In this document: in pieces, positions 1-5,825 of the stretch
Layout: every line of letters starts with the position of its first letter
How positions within the stretch are numbered: position 1 is the stretch's first letter
DNA from: Magnetovibrio sp.
GTDB lineage: Bacteria > Pseudomonadota > Alphaproteobacteria > Rhodospirillales > Magnetovibrionaceae
Length of the DNA: 7,611 nucleotides
Direction of reading: 5' to 3'
Assembly (NCBI GenBank): GCA_016763895.1
Contig: JAESSV010000051.1
Span: 1-7,611, forward strand
Translations under genes and position numbers: made by a program
Notes under the pieces: model-generated
The model's input: the letters and a program-made list of their open reading frames with translations, nothing else
Told to the model about the DNA's origin: nothing
The model's database searches: none

Positions 1-6
1 AGCATA

Positions 7-1029
7 ATGGTTAAGAATTTTCGCTTAGCACTCCTTTGTATCCTTACGGTTACCCTCTGCCTGGGCAAGTCGTCCTTGGCACAGTCATCAACGCCGCCAG
101 CGGCGAAGACCTATAAAATTTACGTCGTCTTATGGCGCGGATGGGAAGAGGCGGCCCAAGGTTTTAAGGATTACCTAGAGGAAACACACACACCTTTCGA
201 ACTTATCGTACGCGATGCCAACCTAGATAAGTCAAAAATACCCGGTTTCGTTGCCGAGGCGCGGGACATGGACGTCGACTTGATCGTTACATGGGGGACG
301 ACTGTTACACGTGAAATGCTCGGCAAACATGGTCAGGTAGACCCAAGCCGACATATAACCGAACGTCCGGCTTTGTTTATGATCGTGTCCCAACCTGTTG
401 GCTCAAATATAGTGTCCTCACTCAATGGGTCAGGTCGAAACATCACCGGCGTGGCCCATATCGTTCCCGAACAAACGCAAATCATGGTTGCCCGATCTTA
501 TATCGATATCAAACGGATCGGCATGCTTTATAATGAACGCGAAAATAATGCTGAGGTAACCATGAAAAACCTTAAGGCGCTACAAGGGCCAATGGGTTTT
601 GAACTGATTGCCCGACCTATTCCCATCGCCAAGGATGGAAAGCCATCCCCAAAGTCCATTCCTATTTTGGTGGAAGAACTCGCCCGCACTGGCATTGACA
701 TGTTTTACATCGGTCCAGACTCTTTCATGACCGTACATGCGGATAAATACACCGAAGCCGCCGCCAAATTTGGCATCCCTGTTTTTGCGGCAAGTGAAAT
801 CCCCGTACAAGATTATGGTGCCCTCATGGGGGTGGTGAATAGGTATCGAAGCATTGGTAAGTTGGCCGCGCAAAAAGCACGTGACATTTTAATTAACGGT
901 GCGAATCCATCTGATATGAAGATTGAACAACCCAATCGGTTTTCGATTATCATCAATATGACGGCTGCCCGTAATCTCAAATTGTATCCACCACTTCTCC
1001 TTCTCAAGGCTGCGGAATTAATACATTGA
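7..1029 (+). CDS. ABC transporter substrate-binding protein (ABC_sub_bind/TrpX-like family)
   Basis: This is a 340-residue exported protein resembling the ABC_sub_bind family (Pfam PF04392), periplasmic solute receptors related to type I periplasmic binding proteins. Residues 1-25 look like a Sec signal peptide: K3 and R6, a hydrophobic core, then a likely cleavage site after SLA (residues 23-25). There is no lipobox before C11 or C18, so a soluble periplasmic protein is expected. Family-like patterns are DLIVTWGTTVT in the first lobe, SGRNITGV in the middle, and a C-terminal EQPNRFSIIINMTAARNL followed by LYPPLLLLKAAELI, matching the usual end of the family, so the gene is complete. The start lies 6 bases into the window, so its ribosome binding site cannot be judged. 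No permease or ATPase gene is visible; partners could lie upstream. The ligand is unknown. It ends 19 bases before the sulfotransferase gene, so co-transcription is likely, but a role in peptide biosynthesis is only inferred from position. Confidence 0.9.
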   Translation: MVKNFRLALLCILTVTLCLGKSSLAQSSTPPAAKTYKIYVVLWRGWEEAAQGFKDYLEETHTPFELIVRDANLDKSKIPGFVAEARDMDVDLIVTWGTTVTREMLGKHGQVDPSRHITERPALFMIVSQPVGSNIVSSLNGSGRNITGVAHIVPEQTQIMVARSYIDIKRIGMLYNERENNAEVTMKNLKALQGPMGFELIARPIPIAKDGKPSPKSIPILVEELARTGIDMFYIGPDSFMTVHADKYTEAAAKFGIPVFAASEIPVQDYGALMGVVNRYRSIGKLAAQKARDILINGANPSDMKIEQPNRFSIIINMTAARNLKLYPPLLLLKAAELIH

Positions 1030-1048
1030 TCAGAAGTCACTCTTTGAA

Positions 1049-2920
1049 ATGAAACATCATATGCCCCAAGTGAAGGATGCGATTTCCTTCAACATTAATA
1101 CCCAGCTTGCGCGTGGCATCATGGCCTTTCGCCAAGGGCAGGGTCTGACGCCATCCATGTCCGATGCCGGCACGGGAGAATTGTACCGGGCGCGGTCACA
1201 GGCTGTGATTCGGGATCGCTTGTCGGACGATCAATACACCGATTACACCCATATCCGTGATATGGCGCGGGATGCGATCTCGCTTATCCACGTTGGAACG
1301 ATGGATGCGGCGGCCCAAAAATTTGCAGAGGCAAAAGCCGAGCTAACGGTGCGACAGCCCCAAACAGAAACACACCTGTTATGTCAGGCGTGGATTGATC
1401 AGGGTCTAGCTTATCTTGAAACGCGACGCGGACACTGGGGCACGGCATGTCACCGATTGAATAGTGCAATCGCAGCCGACCAACAGCTGGAAGAAGACTT
1501 TGGCTATGATATTTTCCACATTGGACGCGTGCACATTGTTCACCTCCGCGTACGTTTATTAGCCGCAGAGGGGCACTATGAAGACGCCATTGTCTTGGCT
1601 CAACAAATTGCGGCTTATGTTTTGGGCCAGTCCGATACGCTCCCCTTCGGCAACGGTTGGACTGCTGAGAAGGCACGATCCGTACCCACCGATCTTCAGC
1701 ACGCCATGCTCATTCGCATATCCAGTGAAGTCGGGACGATCTTAGCGAGCGTGCCTGCGGACGTTGCCAACACCTTATTCGAAAAATTTCCAAGCTGGAC
1801 CCTTTATGCCAAGCATCCGATCCTGTCTGAAATTTATGACTGGGGTCAGGTCAAGAAAGACTATCTTTCGGGTGAAGTTGAAAGCTTTCTAAGACGCGCG
1901 GCTGACGTCCTTATGCTTGGGCCACGGGAAACAAGTTTATGGTATAGCGTGGCCTTAGACTTTTGCCGCGTGTGTGCCGTACTTCGCCCAAAACAAACAC
2001 GTAATTTCCTGAACGATGCGGCCGAAGCCGCGCAAAAGTGGTGTGATATCTCCGTGGCCATATGCCCGCCGCAACTGCGCTTGGCACTACAGGCTCTCGC
2101 CCCATCGCCCGCCCACACAAATGCTCAGCAAGACCTCGCGACACCTTACGTCGCTTCCCGTCCCCAACGTCAATTCCAGTTGTATTCGGTCGGCCTGCCG
2201 CGCACCGGGACATCGTCCCTCGCGAATATTTTTGCGAACTTCCGATCTGTAAATGAGTTCCAAGAAAAAGAAACAATGGAGATCGTAACGGCACATCGTT
2301 TTGGTCGAATCTCGACACAGGATTTTCATGCCTTCCTCGACAACAGAGACATTAACGGTCATCTCGAAATGGATGCCGCAAGCTTCAACCATTTTTACTT
2401 AGATTATTTGATCCATCGATATCCTCATGCCGGCTTTATATTTACGGTGCGTGACCCGTACGGCTGGACCAACTCTTACATGAAGCTATTGCTCCGGTGG
2501 AAACAGATCTTCGGTGAGACTCCACCCCAATGGACGAATGATTACGGGCGCATGATTTTCAATGATTTTCAATGGGCGACGTTCCAGTCTGAAGAGACTC
2601 TTAGCCAAAACATTCAGGCAACCGCCGAGCAGTTTATTATCCACTGGGGTGAGGCCAACCGCCGCATCCTGGGCCTTCTTCCACCTGACCGTTCGCTCAT
2701 TATTAATACAGACGAGCTGTCTCATTCCCTCGGCCATATCGCCGAATTTGCGCAAATTTCGCCAAGCACATTAACGGACCGTCACCACACGAACATAGGT
2801 CCAGACCGACAGGACCTTATGGCCACGCTCAATCCAAGCTGGTTTGCGGACCGGTGTCGTGAACATGCGAGCGATGTGATTGCCATGACTGATGTGTGCG
2901 TCAACGGGAAGGTTCTGTGA
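1049..2920 (+). CDS. TPR-like/sulfotransferase two-domain protein
   Basis: This is a 623-residue cytoplasmic protein. Residues about 60-350 are mostly amphipathic helix with Ala-rich, TPR-like stretches (for example 110-145 and 163-190), suggesting a protein- or peptide-binding scaffold. Residues about 375-615 form a sulfotransferase domain: the 5'-phosphosulfate-binding loop is seen as VGLPRTGTSSLANIF (381-395), and the 3'-phosphate-binding region as FTVRDPYGWTNSYMKLL (465-481), with the RDP and a downstream Ser typical of PAPS-dependent enzymes. The reaction would be sulfate transfer from PAPS to a hydroxyl or amine; the acceptor is unknown. The ATG at 1049 has no clear Shine-Dalgarno sequence, and M5 (1061) is no better, so the start is uncertain. 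The stop codon shares its last base with the tfuA-like start (TGATG), implying translational coupling. In this setting a tailoring sulfation of the peptide product is possible, but that is inference. No signal peptide or membrane segment is seen. Confidence 0.88.
   Translation: MKHHMPQVKDAISFNINTQLARGIMAFRQGQGLTPSMSDAGTGELYRARSQAVIRDRLSDDQYTDYTHIRDMARDAISLIHVGTMDAAAQKFAEAKAELTVRQPQTETHLLCQAWIDQGLAYLETRRGHWGTACHRLNSAIAADQQLEEDFGYDIFHIGRVHIVHLRVRLLAAEGHYEDAIVLAQQIAAYVLGQSDTLPFGNGWTAEKARSVPTDLQHAMLIRISSEVGTILASVPADVANTLFEKFPSWTLYAKHPILSEIYDWGQVKKDYLSGEVESFLRRAADVLMLGPRETSLWYSVALDFCRVCAVLRPKQTRNFLNDAAEAAQKWCDISVAICPPQLRLALQALAPSPAHTNAQQDLATPYVASRPQRQFQLYSVGLPRTGTSSLANIFANFRSVNEFQEKETMEIVTAHRFGRISTQDFHAFLDNRDINGHLEMDAASFNHFYLDYLIHRYPHAGFIFTVRDPYGWTNSYMKLLLRWKQIFGETPPQWTNDYGRMIFNDFQWATFQSEETLSQNIQATAEQFIIHWGEANRRILGLLPPDRSLIINTDELSHSLGHIAEFAQISPSTLTDRHHTNIGPDRQDLMATLNPSWFADRCREHASDVIAMTDVCVNGKVL
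2907..2912 (+). promoter_or_regulatory. Ribosome binding site that selects the TfuA-like start
   Basis: The purine run GGGAAGG begins at 2907 inside the end of the sulfotransferase gene and lies about 7 bases before the ATG at 2920. It supports 2920 as the start over the longer in-frame GTG at 2896, which would add only eight poorly hydrophobic residues before the conserved VAVFIGPSL strand. Confidence 0.6.
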
Positions 2921-4395
2921 TGCAGTACAACGCACAGCTTCCCGTCGCCGTTTTTATTGGCCCCTCCTTGTCGCTGAAAATCGCGCAAAAAATATTGCCT
3001 GCGAATTATTACCCTCCCGTCAAAATGGGGGATATTTATCGCATTCTGGCCACCGGGGTTCAGTCGATCATTATTATTGATGGTGTCTTTCACGGCACCA
3101 CCCCCGTGTGGCAACGCGAAATCCTGTCAGCACTGCAAAATGGCATTAAGGTCATCGGCACCAGCAGTATGGGGGCGTTACGTGCCGCTGAACTAGAGCC
3201 TTACGGCATGATCGGCAGTGGCCTTGTGTATGAATGGTACAAAGAAAAACGCATTGAAGGCGATGACGAAGTCAGCCTGCTGCACGGTTACGCAGAACAA
3301 GGTTATTGCGCTTTGTCGGAACCTCTCGTCAACATGCGCTACACTTTGGCCACGGCTCAGGACCGGGGCGTCATCAGCAACACGGAACGCGAATCTCTGC
3401 TCACTGCCATGAAGCTTCGGTATTTCGGTGATCGAACCTATAAGGCGCTCCGTGAAAGTAATGCCTTTTTGGGCCTTCCATCAGATCGCCAACAATCGCT
3501 TGCCAGATACCTTGAAACGGACGCCGCCGATCTTAAAAAGCGCGATGCCGAAGACACCCTGCGGGCCTTCGCTGATCATGCGTTTGCATCCCAATCAAAT
3601 ATGCCCCCGCGCCTAACGGCCCGCGACAACCCCACACGGCCCGACGAACTGCTCGCCCGGGGTTGTCTTGACGCAAACGGCCAGACCACAACCGTCCGTG
3701 AAGCCTTATCTGCGGCGACCAAAGACGCGACCGTCACAGATCGACACTTGCTGAGGGCTATTCGACAATTTTATCTAAGCCAATGGATGGCGTGCAACGC
3801 CGTTAACGCGCCGACACATGCGGTTGAGACATATTTTGGTGACCGGCGAGATGCCCCTCATCATCAGCTTGCTGCGAGCGCTTTGACACGGGCCGATTAT
3901 CAGGCCGAGCAACAATCACGCGCCGCAACGGAGTGGCTTTTATCTCAAGATCACAAATCATTTGGTCTCGATGGTGAAACACAGCGCGTCTTTGTTGAAA
4001 CCTGTTCCCATAAAAAGCTCCCGCGGCCTTTTACCCGCATCCATGACGATCTAGACAAAGATACGGCAGCGTTGCCTTATATCTTGGATTGGGCGCACCA
4101 GAACGGCATCATATGCCCAGACGTTGAGGTCGAACGCTACCTCACGCATTGTTATGCTTTATCTGAAGATTATCAGGCCCTTGAACATGATAAAGCTTTG
4201 CGCGAACAGGCTCTGATCGTATGGCTTACGGAACAAGGCCCAGCCTATTTCGGCTACACAAACTGGTCCGGTGAACTTGCCGTCGTTAGGGAACTACAGT
4301 GGAACAATTCCCTCGTTGCCCCCGCTGTCGCCCCCGCTGTCGCTACCGATGAACCATCGATGACATCTATTACATCTATTACGGGGGCCGCATGA
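2920..4395 (+). CDS. TfuA-like protein with long C-terminal extension
   Basis: This is a 491-residue protein whose first half matches the TfuA-like family (Pfam PF07812), the partner of YcaO enzymes in thioamide formation. TfuA is thought to help supply or transfer sulfur to YcaO. Diagnostic patterns are VFIGPSLS (11-18), ILPANYYPPVKMGDIY (25-40), IIIIDGVFHG (50-59), the core GTSSMGALRAAEL (80-92), and YGMIGSGLVYEWY (95-107). The core ends around residue 180. Residues about 185-460 form an additional, mostly helical region that I do not recognise; many TfuA proteins are only about 200-250 residues long. The tail (467-491) is low-complexity, rich in Ala, Val, Pro, Ser and Thr, and encoded by short tandem repeats. 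I use the ATG at 2920, with a good ribosome binding site, rather than the GTG at 2896. The gene overlaps the sulfotransferase stop by one base and the YcaO start by four (ATGA), strong evidence for one operon with coupled translation. The family call is firm; the extension's role is unknown. Confidence 0.93.
   Translation: MQYNAQLPVAVFIGPSLSLKIAQKILPANYYPPVKMGDIYRILATGVQSIIIIDGVFHGTTPVWQREILSALQNGIKVIGTSSMGALRAAELEPYGMIGSGLVYEWYKEKRIEGDDEVSLLHGYAEQGYCALSEPLVNMRYTLATAQDRGVISNTERESLLTAMKLRYFGDRTYKALRESNAFLGLPSDRQQSLARYLETDAADLKKRDAEDTLRAFADHAFASQSNMPPRLTARDNPTRPDELLARGCLDANGQTTTVREALSAATKDATVTDRHLLRAIRQFYLSQWMACNAVNAPTHAVETYFGDRRDAPHHQLAASALTRADYQAEQQSRAATEWLLSQDHKSFGLDGETQRVFVETCSHKKLPRPFTRIHDDLDKDTAALPYILDWAHQNGIICPDVEVERYLTHCYALSEDYQALEHDKALREQALIVWLTEQGPAYFGYTNWSGELAVVRELQWNNSLVAPAVAPAVATDEPSMTSITSITGAA
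4318..4341 (+). repeat. 12-base tandem duplication in the tfuA-like 3' end
   Basis: Two exact adjacent copies of GCCCCCGCTGTC encode the repeated Ala-Pro-Ala-Val of the protein tail. The unit is a multiple of three, so copy-number change would keep the frame. It looks like replication slippage in a linker under little constraint. Confidence 0.85.
4363..4380 (+). repeat. 9-base tandem duplication near the tfuA-like stop
   Basis: Two exact adjacent copies of ACATCTATT encode Thr-Ser-Ile twice, eleven bases before the YcaO start codon. It keeps the frame and lies just upstream of the region that must serve as the YcaO ribosome binding site. Confidence 0.85.
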
Positions 4396-5558
4396 ATAAT
4401 CATCAATGGCTCCCCCATCGGAGTGTCCCACCCGAGGTCACACTCGAAAGGATTGAGCCGATCATGGAATTGTGTGGCATCACGCGCTGCACATCCGTTA
4501 CCCAACTTGATACGTTGGGCGTACCGACCTATTGCTCGATTCGTCCTGACGCATTTTTGCTTCAAGTTTCCAACGGCAAGGGACTTACAGATGCTGCCGC
4601 CAAGGTGTCGGCTATTATGGAAGGCATCGAGCTCTACCATGCCGAAACGCCATTAGAAGGGGTGTTGCGCAGGTGCAGTGCTGCTGAACTTCTTGAAGAG
4701 GGCGCCACCATTTTGCCGCCCGACCAAGTCCACGGCTACTATGGCAACTATTTCAACGAGCACTTTAAACTCGACTGGGTGTGCGGAGAAAATCTTTCCA
4801 CGGGCACTTCTGTTTGGGCACCAGCAAGCACCATTTATTTTGATGTTTTTCCCAGCCTCCACCAGACCGGGACCAATGGCCTTGCCAGCGGAAATACCTT
4901 GGCAGAAGCGACCTTGCACGCGCTTTATGAGTTGATCGAACGTGATGCCATGACACGGCTGTTTGCGGATGGTCAATCCCACATCGGCACGTGCGCTGAG
5001 GTCATTGATCCGCAAACAGTCGACAGACTAGAATTGCGGACCATTATTGATCAAGCGGAAACAAACGCGACGAAGGTTATTCTTCTGCGGCTGAAAAGTG
5101 CCATCACGGTCGAAACCGTATGGGCTATTTTCTTAAACGCACAGTCTTTTGTATCATCATCGACGTTTAATGTCGGCTGGGGCACCCACACAGATATCAC
5201 CATTGCAACAGCGCGCGCATTAACCGAAGCGGCCCAATCGCGTCTCACGGTTATCCATGGCGGAAGAGAAGACATCATGACCGCACCTGCTTATGCGGCG
5301 AAGTCCGTCAAAGACAGCAATGCCTACAAGTTTTTTGATGCACTGGAAGCAACGGTATCATGGCCGGAACTGGCGGAGCGATCAAAAGCCTTGCCCCCAA
5401 GCGCAAGTATCGACGCTACCGTAGCCGATATCATTCAAAAACTTGGTCAAGCGGCATGTGGGGACGTCATGCGTTTTGACCTCACGCATCCAGATAAAAA
5501 TATAGCGGTCGTGAAACTTATCACGCCCAAGTTAGGGTTTAATGAAAAATTATTTTAA
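4392..5558 (+). CDS. YcaO-domain ATP-dependent peptide backbone-modifying enzyme (probable thioamide synthase)
   Basis: This is a 388-residue YcaO-family protein (Pfam PF02624). YcaO enzymes use ATP to phosphorylate a peptide amide oxygen; paired with TfuA they install a backbone thioamide using a sulfur donor. The ATP/Mg-binding signatures are all present: SNGKGLTDAAAKVSAIMEGIE (60-80), GLASGNTLAEATLHALYELIERDA (163-186, with E172, E180, E183 and R184), and GWGTHTDITIATARALTEAAQSR (262-284). There is no separate E1-like ocin-ThiF partner gene, which fits thioamidation rather than azoline formation. The start overlaps the tfuA-like stop as ATGA; a G-run at 4383-4387 is the only weak ribosome binding site, so translation is probably coupled. 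The C-terminus ends soon after the VVKLITPKLG strand and lacks the proline-rich PxPxP end of many YcaO proteins. The family is near certain; thioamide chemistry is inferred from the neighbour. The substrate is unknown. Confidence 0.95.
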   Translation: MNNHQWLPHRSVPPEVTLERIEPIMELCGITRCTSVTQLDTLGVPTYCSIRPDAFLLQVSNGKGLTDAAAKVSAIMEGIELYHAETPLEGVLRRCSAAELLEEGATILPPDQVHGYYGNYFNEHFKLDWVCGENLSTGTSVWAPASTIYFDVFPSLHQTGTNGLASGNTLAEATLHALYELIERDAMTRLFADGQSHIGTCAEVIDPQTVDRLELRTIIDQAETNATKVILLRLKSAITVETVWAIFLNAQSFVSSSTFNVGWGTHTDITIATARALTEAAQSRLTVIHGGREDIMTAPAYAAKSVKDSNAYKFFDALEATVSWPELAERSKALPPSASIDATVADIIQKLGQAACGDVMRFDLTHPDKNIAVVKLITPKLGFNEKLF

Positions 5559-5603
5559 TCCCACAATAGCAACACACAAATTACAAGAATTGCATAGCCT
5601 AAT

Positions 5604-5607
5604 GGAG
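5604..5607 (+). promoter_or_regulatory. Shine-Dalgarno sequence upstream of the ATG at 5616
   Basis: GGAG lies eight bases before the ATG at 5616, in the 57-base gap after the YcaO gene. This spacing is near ideal and better than that of the radical SAM start at 5714 (AGGAG with only three bases between). It is the main reason to take the short reading frame, or a frame continuing into the radical SAM protein, seriously. No promoter or terminator hairpin is evident in the gap. Confidence 0.6.
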
Positions 5608-5615
5608 AAAACAAA

Positions 5616-5825
5616 ATGACAACGGAAAACACATCCACCGATAACCATGCACAGCTGCCAAACGCGGTCCAAACTCGTATGCTGATGTATGCCGCACCTT
5701 TGGCGAGGAGAACATGGAATCGTTATCCCAAATTAAACGCTATATGGAATGCGTTCAGGGAGATAAAGATTTCCGCGAGGCTTCCAACACCGGTGAATTT
5801 TCCGCAGATCAGCGCGCTTATCTGA
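5616..5825 (+). CDS. Short ORF: candidate precursor peptide or displaced N-terminus of the radical SAM gene
   Basis: A 69-codon reading frame begins with a well-placed ribosome binding site. The first 33 residues (starting MTTENTSTDNHAQLP) are polar and look protein-like; the remainder, from 5714, runs out of frame through the start of the radical SAM gene and looks like a shadow. It has no Cys and only a single small C-terminal tail (PVNFPQISALI), and no Gly-Gly or other obvious leader cleavage site. Two readings fit. It may be a small peptide gene translationally coupled to the radical SAM gene. Alternatively, one base may be missing near 5690-5713: adding one base would join MTTEN...LMYAAP to FGEENMESLSQIKRYME in the radical SAM frame, which is open back to 5645. 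I recognise no family. I slightly favour the second reading. Confidence 0.35.
   Translation: MTTENTSTDNHAQLPNAVQTRMLMYAAPLARRTWNRYPKLNAIWNAFREIKISARLPTPVNFPQISALI
5706..5710 (+). promoter_or_regulatory. AGGAG just before the radical SAM ATG at 5714
   Basis: AGGAG stands three bases before the ATG at 5714, which is shorter than the usual 5-9. It could allow internal initiation, but it may also simply be coding sequence for Gly-Glu-Glu in the upstream-extended radical SAM frame. Confidence 0.35.

Noticed and set aside
813..1040. Minus-strand reading frame of 75 codons over the end of the substrate-binding gene
   Set aside because: It lies wholly opposite a well-supported gene, has no ribosome binding site of note and no recognisable protein pattern.
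1911..2318. Minus-strand 135-codon frame over the sulfotransferase gene
   Set aside because: Composition is rich in Arg, Ser and Gly as expected for an antisense shadow, and the plus-strand gene has clear domain motifs here.
2896..2919. GTG at 2896 as the start of the TfuA-like protein
   Set aside because: ATG 2920 has a better ribosome binding site and the common TGATG stop-start overlap; the extra eight residues add no family-like sequence.
4254..4640. Minus-strand 128-codon frame across the tfuA-ycaO junction
   Set aside because: It is opposite two coupled, recognisable genes; its Ala/Gly/Thr repeats are just the reverse complement of the tandem repeats.
5559..5615. Possible promoter in the AT-rich gap after the YcaO gene
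   Set aside because: No convincing -35/-10 pair with proper spacing could be read; the gap is short and fits an internal operon spacer.
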